In this document: piece after piece, positions 50,249 through 58,670 of the stretch
Numbering within the stretch: position 1 is the first letter of the stretch
How the letters are laid out: each line of letters opens with the position of its first letter
Assembly (NCBI GenBank): GCA_024743275.1
Contig: JANSWW010000003.1
Coordinates: 124,001 to 188,000, forward strand
DNA length: 64,000 bases
Direction of reading: 5' to 3'
Origin: Alphaproteobacteria bacterium
GTDB taxonomy: Bacteria > Pseudomonadota > Alphaproteobacteria > JANSWW01
Program-made: the position numbers and the translations under genes
The notes under the pieces: generated by a model
Seen by the model: the letters and a program-made list of their open reading frames with translations, nothing else
Database searches by the model: none
Told to the model about the DNA's origin: nothing

Positions 50249-51601
50249 TCAGGTCAACGAGGCCAGGGCCTTGTTGATGATCGTCGAGAGCTGATTGCGG
50301 ACATTCTCAGCGCCCAGCGAGTTGTTCACCTGGGTCCCGAGGGTCGACTGGAACCAATCCGCGTCGTTCAACTCGCTCTGGACGTCCGACGTGAAGCTCG
50401 GGTCGGAGCCGTTTAGAAGGTTGATCTTGATGTTCGGGATGTCCGCCGAAAGCTTGGTGACGTCGACGGTGAGCGTCTCGTTCGGCGGCGTCCCGGTGAT
50501 CGTGACGGTGCCGGTAAAGGTGATCGTCGGCGAGGTGAAGGTGAAATCGAAGTTGCCGGTGCTGGTATATGTCGTGATCTGATCGACCTTGGCCTGTTCC
50601 TTCTCGGCGGCCTGGGCGGCCCATTTGGGATAGTCCCGTTCGGCGGCCTCCCGTGCCTCGCGCGCCCAGTCCGGCTCCTCGATCGGTTCGGCGAGGGAGG
50701 CGCCGTTGGGGTTGGTGTTCGAGACGGTCGTCATCACCGACCCGACGGTCCGCTGATAGGCCTGCGGCAGGGCATGACCCTTGAACCCCAGGATCGCCTC
50801 TTTCAGGTTGCTGAACGGATCGTCCTGCGCCTCCTCGGCGCTGATCCCGTTCGGAATGCGGTTGATGGTCTCCTTGTAGAACATCGTCTGCATGTAGATG
50901 GCGTGGCTGTTGTAGTTGGTATCGCCGACGGTGAAGCTGTTATTGTCCGGGTTGGAGGCGGCGGCATTGGTCACGGCCATGTAATAGGAGGTCTTCTGTC
51001 CGGCCGTCGGATAGTTCTTCCACGCCTCGGTGAACGAGTTGGTGCCCGACGTGATCTGATACATCGGGTCGTTGTTGTCGTAGTAGGTGGCGACGAGGGA
51101 CGGACCGCCACCGCCTCCCGACATCAGATTTCCGCGATATTGCGTGGCGAGCGTCATGTTGTCGCCGCTGGACGCCGCCGCCAGTTCCGGCGGGATCGGT
51201 TGCGGGTTGGCGTTCGCCTCCGCCTCGTCCATGGCGCAGCCGGTGAGGCCCTTGCCGTCCGCCTCGAAGTTGCCTTTGAAGTCGAGGGATTGGAAGACGA
51301 CCTCGATGGTCACGGAACTGGCGTCGTCGGCCGGGGTGAAGCTCTTCTTCTGGATCGAGGGCAGCCCGCTCAACACCAGCGAGGTCAGGGAGATATCGAC
51401 ATCGCCCCAGGTGCTCGATTTGTAGATCGGGATATTCTTGATGTCGGACAGTGTCGTCGACTGCATCGGCTCGATCTTGTCGCCTCCGATGGTGCCGCCG
51501 TTCTTCAGAAGACTCGGCAGATAGTATTGGGAGCTGGAGTCCCAGATGAGGTTCCAGGCTTGCTTGAGGATCGCGACATTCGGGTTTCCGTTGGTTTCCA
51601 T
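50249..51601 (-). CDS. TULIP-like beta-rich protein, paralogue of the neighbouring 516-residue protein
   Basis: 450 residues, leaderless. The opening LKQAWNLIWDSSSQYYLPSL, the strand pairs VDISLTSLVLSGLPSIQ and VTIEVVFQSLDFKGNF, and the amphipathic ending NVRNQLSTIINKALASLT match TULIP-like alternation. Start and end also align with the second half of the 516-residue upstream protein (LLYKMATNASSDYYMPTVIK; ILDQLSKIVTKALANVL). An Ala/Glu-rich helical insert lies near 320-345. Ribosome site GGAGTAGAGG. It presumably shares the ligand type of its paralogue; ligand unknown. Confidence 0.6.
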   Translation of the reverse strand: METNGNPNVAILKQAWNLIWDSSSQYYLPSLLKNGGTIGGDKIEPMQSTTLSDIKNIPIYKSSTWGDVDISLTSLVLSGLPSIQKKSFTPADDASSVTIEVVFQSLDFKGNFEADGKGLTGCAMDEAEANANPQPIPPELAAASSGDNMTLATQYRGNLMSGGGGGPSLVATYYDNNDPMYQITSGTNSFTEAWKNYPTAGQKTSYYMAVTNAAASNPDNNSFTVGDTNYNSHAIYMQTMFYKETINRIPNGISAEEAQDDPFSNLKEAILGFKGHALPQAYQRTVGSVMTTVSNTNPNGASLAEPIEEPDWAREAREAAERDYPKWAAQAAEKEQAKVDQITTYTSTGNFDFTFTSPTITFTGTVTITGTPPNETLTVDVTKLSADIPNIKINLLNGSDPSFTSDVQSELNDADWFQSTLGTQVNNSLGAENVRNQLSTIINKALASLT

Positions 51602-51688
51602 GACCTCTACTCCAGCATCGATTGTTGAAAGAAAGGGCGGCGCCCCGCCGTTGCCTTTCGGGTGCCTTTCCGGGGGCGCCGGCCGAAA

Positions 51689-53239
51689 TCAGGTCTCCTT
51701 CTCGGCGGCCGCCTGTTCGGCGAGCACGTTGGCGAGCGCCTTGGTGACGATCTTGCTGAGCTGATCGAGGATCGACTGGCTGTTGATCTCTGCCTGCAGC
51801 CGCTGCAGCACCACCGTCGTGGCCTGGGTCGTGTTCAGGGTGTTGTCGATGTACTCGTTCCAGCTATCCCGGCCCTTGTCCTTGGGGATGCTGGTCGCGT
51901 CGACCTTGAAGACGATGTTCTTCGCGTCCGTCACATTGGGGTCGCTCTGGATCCGCAGGCCCTTGACCGTCCCGGTCAGATTGTCGTGGCTGTCGGTGCC
52001 GATGGCGATGAAGGCCCCCAGGGCCGCCGCCTTGATGGTCGCGGTGAAGGTCCCGGTGCCGGTCTGCGGCTGGGACGCGCCGGAGCAGGTCTGGAAATTC
52101 GTCGTCGGGCAGCAGCTCAGCTTCAAGGTGAAGGTGCCGCTCAGTTCGAACTGATACTGCCAACTCGGCACCTGGCCGACGATGGCGAGCCCCGTCACAT
52201 TGTCGCCGATCACCATAAGCGGCTGCGGCAGCGCGTTCGACAGGCCTGAAATGACGATGTTCTCAAGGGTCAAGGGGGCTGGCGCGCCCGGGGTTCCGAT
52301 CCACGATTCCGAGCCGGGCGCGGAGGCGCCGCAGATCGAGCTGACGGCCGACGAGGCGAAATCGCCGATGCTGCCGATGGACCAGCTCGAATTCGTCGTC
52401 GTGTACGGCTCCAGCGTCGGGTCGGACGCATTCTTGATCACCGTCGGCATGTAGTAGTCGCTCGACGCATTGGTCGCCATTTTGTAGAGCAGCGACACGG
52501 TAAAGCTGAGCAGCGACGGTTTGGCGACCGACTGGACATAGGCCGTCAGCCCCTTGTTGAGGGCCGATGTCACGCTTGACTGAGCCAGGCATTTGTTGAT
52601 GACGGTCGAGAAGACCCCCGGATTGGCCGCGAGCGCACTGCCGAGATCGTTGGCGATCTTCACCTGGGCGGTCGGGTCCGCCGGCTGTTCCAGCGTGAAG
52701 GTGTGGGTGGTCAGGCTGCCGACCGCGCAGGTCAGCGATGTGACGGAAACGTTGTAACTCCCGTCCACCGTTGCCTTCAGGGTCAGGACGGCTCCGCCGA
52801 GGCCCATCGTGAAGGTGCCGCTGATCGTCTCCGCTTTTCCGCAGTCGATGGCGATGGAGAAGGAGCCGGTGATGGTCGGCTGTTCGAGGACGAGACCGGT
52901 TGGTACGCTGGCGCCGCCGAGGGTGACCGTCATACTGACGTCGTTGCCGCTGACCGATTGATTGCCGAGCACACCGTTGGCCAGACCGGAAACCGAGACG
53001 TTGGTGAGCGTCATCGTCGCGCTGGTCGCCGTCCCGCCGCCCATGTCGGTGCAAAGGGTTTGCGCCAGGGTGCCGCTGATCTGGCTCAGATCGCCGAAAT
53101 CCACGGTGCCGGAGACGGCCAAGGGGTCGAGGACGGGAAGCGGTTGGGCGAGAACCAGGACGGGATAGAAGAGCGCGCTCGTCTCGTCATTTCCTTTGGT
53201 GACGATCGTATCGATCACATCGGAAAGGCTCTGGGTCAT
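51689..53239 (-). CDS. TULIP-like beta-rich protein, first gene of the operon
   Basis: 516 residues from ATG 53239, with GGGGAG 8 nt upstream; no signal peptide. It opens with a helix (LSDVIDTIVTKGNDETSALF), then strands with the phrase MTLTNVSVSGLANG and, in the second half, LTLENIVISGLSNAL. NVxVSGLxN-type strands recur in TULIP/BPI-like proteins, so two tandem domains are likely. Seven or so Cys occur in the strands (CCPTTNFQTC, SICGASAPG). The second half is related to the next gene product. It lies directly behind the AT-rich promoter region. Fold assignment is inference. Confidence 0.6.
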   Translation of the reverse strand: MTQSLSDVIDTIVTKGNDETSALFYPVLVLAQPLPVLDPLAVSGTVDFGDLSQISGTLAQTLCTDMGGGTATSATMTLTNVSVSGLANGVLGNQSVSGNDVSMTVTLGGASVPTGLVLEQPTITGSFSIAIDCGKAETISGTFTMGLGGAVLTLKATVDGSYNVSVTSLTCAVGSLTTHTFTLEQPADPTAQVKIANDLGSALAANPGVFSTVINKCLAQSSVTSALNKGLTAYVQSVAKPSLLSFTVSLLYKMATNASSDYYMPTVIKNASDPTLEPYTTTNSSWSIGSIGDFASSAVSSICGASAPGSESWIGTPGAPAPLTLENIVISGLSNALPQPLMVIGDNVTGLAIVGQVPSWQYQFELSGTFTLKLSCCPTTNFQTCSGASQPQTGTGTFTATIKAAALGAFIAIGTDSHDNLTGTVKGLRIQSDPNVTDAKNIVFKVDATSIPKDKGRDSWNEYIDNTLNTTQATTVVLQRLQAEINSQSILDQLSKIVTKALANVLAEQAAAEKET

Positions 53240-53240
53240 G

Positions 53241-53460
53241 GCGCGTCTCCCCTGATTTTGCTGTTTTGTGAAGTGTTTAGGGTCTTTTTCTGCGTTCTTA
53301 GGCGGCAAAAAATACCTTCACAGCAATCAAAAATAGCAACAGCCTGAATAATATCGCAATCCTTTAATCACAAAGGATCGATAAAATTTCGTGATAAAAT
53401 TGTTTCAATCAGATTGTATCGTGCATTAGCGGATTTTAAGGGAGGTTCCGAAAATCCATG
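53241..53460 (-). promoter_or_regulatory. AT-rich promoter region of the TULIP-like operon
   Basis: This 220-nt region is strongly A/T-rich against a high-GC background. It contains the inverted repeat ATCCTTT-AATCAC-AAAGGAT (53359-53378) and two direct copies of GATAAAATT (53380-53388 and 53393-53401). A possible -10 TATTAT reads on the - strand at about 53348-53353, without a strong -35. It probably controls the operon starting at 53239; sites may also affect the divergent PAS-like gene. No gene is seen in 53461-53704. Confidence 0.5.
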
Positions 53461-53704
53461 CCGTTGGAGACACCGCTTGCGGCCTCCGGTCTCTCTGGGA
53501 TGATTGCGCGATCACCAACCGTGTCATGGCGAGGCCTTTCGGATTGGCGTTGACCGTCCGCTCGATCTTTGTCCCGCGCATGGTGCGGGACCTGATGCCT
53601 TAGGCTACGTGTCTTGGAAACCGTCTGGGCTGATCCGCCCTGTGAACCTCTTCGTCGCGTTTGAGGGATTGTTAATTCTTTTCGGCTACACCCGACAAAG
53701 ACTT

Positions 53705-54301
53705 ATGGCGGACCGGCCGGCCCGTCCCCCACGCAAAGGCGGTGCACTGGTGCCCATGTTCAAGACCGGATCAGGCTTCGACAGGATGTTCGACTATTGG
53801 ATAGGGCTGAAGGGCGATCAGGCATTGCCCGCCTATCATGCGATCGACCCGATCGAGATCCCATGGGCGTTGGCCAATCTCTATGTCGTCGAGCGCAAGG
53901 ACGACGGCATGTTCCGATATCGGCTGGTCGGCGAAGCGGTGCAGGCCAAGTATCGTGTTTCCCTTAAGGGCCGGACGTTGCACGATTTCCTGGAGAAGGA
54001 GACCGCCGACCGGACCGTTGCCACGTGGGAAGAGGGGCTGCGGAGCGGACTGGTGCGTTATACGCACTCCCGCCATTACCGCGACGTGTCCTATCCGATT
54101 TGTGGCCGGCGGTTGCTCATGCCCTTCGCGGACCGTGACGGCCGGGCGCGTTTCATTCTCGGCTATGTGGAGTTTACCGCGGAGATGCGATCGCTCGTCC
54201 CGCTCGAGGCGGCGCGCACCGAGATCTTCCACGAGACCTGGATCGACGCGGAAGGCGAGGTCACTGCCGCGCCCGGTACCGGCGCCGTGGCGGTCGGTTA
54301 G
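53705..54301 (+). CDS. PAS_5-like domain protein
   Basis: 198 residues from ATG 53705; ATG 53756 is an alternative that keeps the whole domain. The domain reads FDYWIGLKGDQALPAYHAID, then PWALANLYVVERKDDGMFRY with RLVGEAV, and a YPICGRRLLMPFADRDG strand. This is the Rhodospirillales PAS_5 pattern (pocket-forming sensory module). No output domain. It ends 7 nt from the convergent PAS-like gene at 54309. Ligand and partner unknown. Confidence 0.65.
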   Translation: MADRPARPPRKGGALVPMFKTGSGFDRMFDYWIGLKGDQALPAYHAIDPIEIPWALANLYVVERKDDGMFRYRLVGEAVQAKYRVSLKGRTLHDFLEKETADRTVATWEEGLRSGLVRYTHSRHYRDVSYPICGRRLLMPFADRDGRARFILGYVEFTAEMRSLVPLEAARTEIFHETWIDAEGEVTAAPGTGAVAVG

Positions 54302-54308
54302 GGCGCCG

Positions 54309-54833
54309 TCACCAGTCCGCCGCGCCGAGAATACTGGAAACCCGCGTTCCGTCGTCCGACAGCGGCAGAAGGACGCCCGCCGCCGACCGTAGGGTGATGT
54401 TCCCGCTGGTATAGGTAAGCCGGAAGAAGACGGGCGCGCCGCGCCGATACACCGCCTGTGCCCCGGTTCGGAAAGGGGCGGCGCTGGGGTTCTGGGCGAT
54501 CAGGTCGTTGACGGACAGGCCGGTGAGATCGCGCCCGTATTCCCATTCGTGACGGGAGCCGAAGAGCCGCCACCGGAAATCCTCGCCCGCGCCCAGCACG
54601 TCGAGAATCACGAGATGCGGCAACAGCCGCGGGCCGAGGCGGAGCGGGTCGACCTGGTCGCGCCGGGGCATGGCTGTGGGATTGATATCACGCCACACCG
54701 CCTCGGTTTCCCGCGCAATCCGGAAATCCGGATGCTCTCGGGTCGCGGCGTCATCGACAAGTTCGATGTCGCTTGAAAGGCCAGCATCGAATTGGATTTC
54801 CGACAACGGTTTTTTGCGATCGTCGGCCGCCAT
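54309..54833 (-). CDS. PAS_5-like domain protein
   Basis: 174 residues from ATG 54833 (AGGATGGAAG upstream). It shows VWRDINPTAMPRRDQVDPLR, LLPHLVILDVLGAGEDFRWR with LFGSRHEWEYGRDLTGL, the most canonical PAS_5 sequence of the three in this window. The C-terminal RSAAGVLLPLSDDGTRVSSI strand closes the domain. It converges with the PAS-like gene ending at 54301. A stand-alone sensory domain; no enzymatic partner adjacent. Confidence 0.75.
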   Translation of the reverse strand: MAADDRKKPLSEIQFDAGLSSDIELVDDAATREHPDFRIARETEAVWRDINPTAMPRRDQVDPLRLGPRLLPHLVILDVLGAGEDFRWRLFGSRHEWEYGRDLTGLSVNDLIAQNPSAAPFRTGAQAVYRRGAPVFFRLTYTSGNITLRSAAGVLLPLSDDGTRVSSILGAADW

Positions 54834-55080
54834 CTTCCATCCTCGCCGGCTGCCTTTGTGAGATGCCCGACGAAGGGCACGCTCCTCTCGACCTTTGACA
54901 TAGGGTGCGTCGTGGCCATTTCGACGCAGGACAGGCATTCTCCAATCGTGGCATACATCGCCGGACCGTTCCGCCGCACTCTCCGTCACCAATCCTCTCC
55001 GGTTGCTCAGCGAGGCCCTGAAGATCGAAATCGTGAAATTCGGGAGGGGACCGCTGCGCCGTCTTGATTCCGGGCGGTGA

Positions 55081-55256
55081 GGATTTTATGTTTGGTTAGC
55101 TAAAATTCACACTTATCCAACATGAGCCGGACATAGGTTTTTCGATCAAATAAATCGGTAGGGCTGGTGATGTGTATTTAGGTTTGGTGTGAATAACCGT
55201 ATTGCGGGCATTTAAATTTTTTTTAATTAAAACTGCCACTAAACGCGTGCCGAAAT
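55081..55256. promoter_or_regulatory. AT-rich intergenic region before the nuclease gene
   Basis: The 475-nt gap 54834-55308 contains this A/T-rich core with runs such as TTTAAATTTTTTTTAATTAA (55211-55230). TTCACAC (55106-55112) and GTGTGAA (55187-55193) form a widely spaced inverted repeat. No gene is convincing. It probably holds the promoters of the nuclease gene (+) and the PAS-like gene (-). Confidence 0.35.
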
Positions 55257-55308
55257 CTCTCCGATGTGCTTTTCTCTTGCCGGTACGATTCAGGGTTTGG
55301 GAAGCGTC

Positions 55309-55740
55309 ATGCGGCACGTTTTTTGTGTGTTGTTCGGTCTATTACTGCTTCCGGGGGTTGCGACCGCGTCGGAGTATCGACAGCTTAGCGGGCCGGCGAC
55401 GGTTGTCGACGGGGATACCATCCGGTTCGAGCATATCGAGGGCTCGATCGAGCTGTGGGGCGTGGACGCGCCGGAGATTTGGACGGAAGCCGGCGAGCGG
55501 GCCAAATTGGCAATGGAGGATATCGTTTGGGCGGGCCAGCCGTTGAGCTGCACCGACGCCGGCCAAACCCTCCACGGCAGAACCGTCGCCCGATGCCTCG
55601 ACAAATACGGACGCGATATCGCCGAACGCCTGATCCTCCAAGGCTATGCCCGGGCCTTCAAGGCAACGGGACGGGGGCAGGCGGTCCCGTTCCCGGACGC
55701 GTGGCTTAATTACGCGCGGGCGGAAGCGGCGATGCGCTGA
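55309..55740 (+). CDS. Secreted thermonuclease-like (SNase-fold) protein
   Basis: 143 residues with a signal peptide (VFCVLFGLLLLPGVATA). The SNase core is seen as ATVVDGDTIRFEHIEG, then ELWGVDAPEIWTEAG and KYGRDIAERLILQGYA. The calcium/catalytic DGDT and the YGR arginine are present. The Arg expected just before the LxGxDAPE strand (Arg35 in staphylococcal nuclease) appears as Glu, so activity is uncertain. It would act on nucleic acid in the periplasm or outside. Two Cys (LSCTD, ARCLD) could form a disulfide. ATG 55309 follows GGGAAG. Confidence 0.8.
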   Translation: MRHVFCVLFGLLLLPGVATASEYRQLSGPATVVDGDTIRFEHIEGSIELWGVDAPEIWTEAGERAKLAMEDIVWAGQPLSCTDAGQTLHGRTVARCLDKYGRDIAERLILQGYARAFKATGRGQAVPFPDAWLNYARAEAAMR

Positions 55741-55781
55741 GCCGAGAGGCGGGTTGGACACTCGGAAAAGATCGATAGGGG

Positions 55782-57029
55782 TCAGGCGAGGAGAGCGTCC
55801 TCGAAGGGGAAGGTCGACAGCAGCTCCTTCCCCGTTTCCGTAATAAGGACCTGTTGCTCCAATTTCACGCCTTCTCCGCCTGTTTCGCCGCCGATGAAGC
55901 TCTCGACGCAGAGCGTCATGCCCGGTTCGATAACCCCGTCATAGCCCGCATCGGGAAAATCGGTCCGGTGGTAGAGATAAGGGTATTCGCCGGTCATGCC
56001 GCAGCCATGGGCCGAGAGGTAGTAGCGGTTCGCGAAGAACTTCTCCGGGATGGTCCAGGCCGCTTCGGCATAGTCCCGGAAGGTCATCCCCGGCTTCAGA
56101 ATATCGAGATTGTGATGCACCTGCTCATGGGCGGTCTTGTAGAGTTCCCGCTGGGCCGGCGTCGGTGCCGACGGGCCCGAATGGAAGGTGCGTGAGAAGT
56201 CGGCGTAATAGCCATGGCAGCCGACGACATCCGTATCGAGCGCAATCAGTTCGTTCTCGCCGATCACTCTGGTGCCGGTCTCCTGGAACCAGGGATTGGT
56301 CCGCTCGCCCGAATTCAACAGGCGGGTTTCGACATAGTCGCCACCCTGGGCGATCACCGATTGATGGAGCACGGACCACAATTCGTTCTCGGTGAGTCCG
56401 GGACGGATCGCGGCCCGTAGCTTGCCCACCGCCACCTCCGTCGCGCGGACCGAGGCGCGGACGCATTTCATCTCCTCGTCCGACTTGATCGCCCGGGCCA
56501 TCTCGACTGGTTCCTGGGCGTCGACGATCCGATAGCCTGTTGCCGCGAGCGCGATCGCCGCACCGGCGTTGATCCGCTCCAGACCGATGGTCTCGCCCGG
56601 GCCGACCTCTTCCCGAAGCGTCGCCGCCATACCCTCCGCCCAAATGCGTTCCCGTTCCGCGATGGCCGGGCCGGCCGAAACGAAGCTGGCGGTCGTTGAG
56701 GGGCGGACCTCGTCCACCGTCTCGAAGCCGTCGGCCAGATGCAGGCAGCCGGTGAATTCGAAAAGAATGCTGCGGGTGGCGGTCAGCAGCAGATAGCGTG
56801 CCGGCGTGTTGCGGGCGGAGAATACCTGCATGTTCCGGGTGCCGGTGGCATAGCGGATGTTGACCGGGTCGGACAGGATCACCGCCGCGACGCCCCGGCG
56901 TGCCATTTCCGCCCGGACGCGGCCAAGCCGGTAGCCGCGGACCGCGACATGATCGATGGTCGGGTCGGTATCGTCCAGAAGGCGGACGCCGGCGAGATCC
57001 GCGCGGTCGGCGTGCCAGTCGAGTTGCAT
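55782..57029 (-). CDS. M24-family enzyme resembling DMSP lyase DddP
   Basis: 415 residues from ATG 57029 (GGAGAAA upstream). The creatinase-like N-domain leads to a pita-bread domain. Six metal ligands are in place: DTD near 264-266, Asp near 276 (GYYADFSRTF), HGCGM near 342, CVESF near 376 and KLEQQ near 391. The Asp-Asp (10) and Glu-Glu (15) spacings equal those recalled for DddP. Segments PVNIRYATGTRNMQVF and ETRLLNSGERTNPWFQE also follow the DddP pattern. It may cleave DMSP to acrylate and dimethyl sulfide, or be an Xaa-Pro peptidase-like relative. Cytoplasmic. Confidence 0.75.
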   Translation of the reverse strand: MQLDWHADRADLAGVRLLDDTDPTIDHVAVRGYRLGRVRAEMARRGVAAVILSDPVNIRYATGTRNMQVFSARNTPARYLLLTATRSILFEFTGCLHLADGFETVDEVRPSTTASFVSAGPAIAERERIWAEGMAATLREEVGPGETIGLERINAGAAIALAATGYRIVDAQEPVEMARAIKSDEEMKCVRASVRATEVAVGKLRAAIRPGLTENELWSVLHQSVIAQGGDYVETRLLNSGERTNPWFQETGTRVIGENELIALDTDVVGCHGYYADFSRTFHSGPSAPTPAQRELYKTAHEQVHHNLDILKPGMTFRDYAEAAWTIPEKFFANRYYLSAHGCGMTGEYPYLYHRTDFPDAGYDGVIEPGMTLCVESFIGGETGGEGVKLEQQVLITETGKELLSTFPFEDALLA

Positions 57030-57180
57030 GGGTTTCTCCGTGGAAAGCGGCCTGATCCGACACAGGATAATGCCTTTGGATTCTGCCGGCATCCCGCTGG
57101 CCGACCTGGATTTCCGTTCAGGCGACATAGGTTAGGGGCTTGGGTCGTGACCTAGAGTAACTTTTGATATCGGAGACCGC

Positions 57181-57747
57181 ATGCACGCTGACGCGCGAAA
57201 CGGCCAATCGATCCTGTGGCGGCGCCTGGACGCCCCCGGGCATGAGGCCTGCTTTGTCCGCTGGACGGGGGCGAATTGGTTGATTGAGGGGGCCGCGGTG
57301 GGGCGCGACCGGGGCGCGGCCTCGATGCTGAACTATGCCCTTGTCTGCGACCACAATTGGATGGCGCGCAAGGCCGCCGTCTCGGGCTGGACCCCGGAGG
57401 GCGAGATCGATCTGGCCATCGATCGCGACACATCCGGAACCTGGCGGGTGAACGGTATCGCCGTTCCCGAGGTGGATGGGGCGTTGGACCTCGATCTCGG
57501 GTTCACGCCGGCGACCAATACTCTGGCGATCCGGCGCCTGGGCCTGGATGTGGGTGAGTCGGCGGACATCGCGGCGGCCTGGCTGGACGTTTCCGATTGG
57601 ATGATGAAACCCCTGGCCCAGGGCTATGACCGTCTCGATGAGGATCATTATCGCTACCGGTCGCCAGGTAACGATTATGAAGCCCGGTTGGAAACCGATC
57701 CGTTCGGCATGGTCACAGCCTATCCGGGCCTCTGGGTTCAGGCCTAG
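57181..57747 (+). CDS. Putative glycolipid-binding domain protein (DUF1089 type)
   Basis: 188 residues covering a single domain. Conserved-looking segments are WRRLDAPGHEACFVRW, LNYALVCDHNWMARKAAVSG, GTWRVNGIAVPEVDGALDLD and YDRLDEDHYRYRSPGNDYEA, which fit the putative glycolipid-binding family related to the bacterial DUF1089 proteins. GGAGACCGC precedes the ATG. No signal peptide. Ligand unknown. It stands alone between the DddP-like gene and the convergent exporter gene. Confidence 0.8.
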   Translation: MHADARNGQSILWRRLDAPGHEACFVRWTGANWLIEGAAVGRDRGAASMLNYALVCDHNWMARKAAVSGWTPEGEIDLAIDRDTSGTWRVNGIAVPEVDGALDLDLGFTPATNTLAIRRLGLDVGESADIAAAWLDVSDWMMKPLAQGYDRLDEDHYRYRSPGNDYEARLETDPFGMVTAYPGLWVQA

Positions 57748-57758
57748 CCCGGTTTTCC

Positions 57759-58652
57759 CTAGGCAGGCTTGCGGCGCGCGGCGTCCGCCGTCATCAGCAC
57801 GATCCCGCCGCCGATCAGCAGGGCGCCGACCAGAAGTCCGTCGGGTGGGGCTTCTCCCAGCAAATGGATGGCGAGGGGAACGGCCACCAGGGCCGAGACC
57901 GACCCGAGCAGGCTGAGATAGACCGGCCCGCCATGTTTCTGCAGCACGAACAGCAGCAGGAACTGAAGGGCGAAGGTCGTGCTCTGCGCCAGAATGAGAG
58001 GCAGGGCGGCCGGCACTTGCAAGGGTACCGCGACCGTGAAGCCCGGAACGCCCCCTAGCAGGAAGAGAAGTCCGGCGGCCGCCCCGACCATGCCCGGGGC
58101 GAGCACGTCGGGCTTTGCCCCCTCGGGCCAGCGCAGGGTGCGGTAGAGGTTCCCGGCCGCCAGGAAGACCGGCCCCAGGAGGGCGGCCATGATCCAGAAG
58201 CCTGCGGCGGCGGGGGCCTGAAACTTAAGGACGGCGATATACCCGGCCCCCGCCAGCGCCAGGGCGACACCGAGCGCCCGGATATGGCGGTAGCGCTCCA
58301 TCCGCAGCGCCAGCGCCCCCAGATAGGTCAGCAAGGGTGGCAGTGTGATGGCGAGGGCGACGAAACCGGCGCCGACATGGGGGATGGCGGAAAAGAACAG
58401 GAAGTTGGGGGCGGCCACGCTGACAAGGGCGGCCACCAGATAGTACTCCGCCGTCTGCCGGTTGACCGGCGGGAACTGCCGGCGCAGGCCGGCGGCCACG
58501 AAGAGGATGACGCTCGCCCCGACCACGGACCAGGTCAGGAACCCCAGCGGTGCCACGCCGGCGTTGGCGGCCAGCTTGGCAAACGTCGTCGAGACCCCCA
58601 GCATCGTGCCGGTGCCGATTAGGCACAGGCAGGCGATAAGCCACGATGGCAT
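57759..58652 (-). CDS. EamA/RhaT-family (DMT) transporter
   Basis: 297 residues with about ten membrane helices arranged as two EamA repeats, beginning MPSWLIACLCLIGTGTMLGV. The second repeat contains FLLGGVPGFTVAVPLQVPAA and ends with LLIGGGIVLMTADAARRKPA. Members export amino acids and other metabolites across the inner membrane. It is the last gene of the - strand operon with aminotransferases, 18 nt after the class I enzyme, so it may export a product or analogue of that pathway. Confidence 0.88.
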   Translation of the reverse strand: MPSWLIACLCLIGTGTMLGVSTTFAKLAANAGVAPLGFLTWSVVGASVILFVAAGLRRQFPPVNRQTAEYYLVAALVSVAAPNFLFFSAIPHVGAGFVALAITLPPLLTYLGALALRMERYRHIRALGVALALAGAGYIAVLKFQAPAAAGFWIMAALLGPVFLAAGNLYRTLRWPEGAKPDVLAPGMVGAAAGLLFLLGGVPGFTVAVPLQVPAALPLILAQSTTFALQFLLLFVLQKHGGPVYLSLLGSVSALVAVPLAIHLLGEAPPDGLLVGALLIGGGIVLMTADAARRKPA

Positions 58653-58670
58653 GGCGCGTTCCTCCCGCTG

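Noticed and set aside
42818..53239. Direct assignment of the operon as a botulinum-type OrfX/P47 cluster
   Set aside because: Only general architecture and strand patterns match; no sequence-level identity to those proteins could be recognised.
55096..55317. 73-codon frame on the - strand before the nuclease gene
   Set aside because: Unusual composition, no ribosome site and overlap with the start of the nuclease gene.
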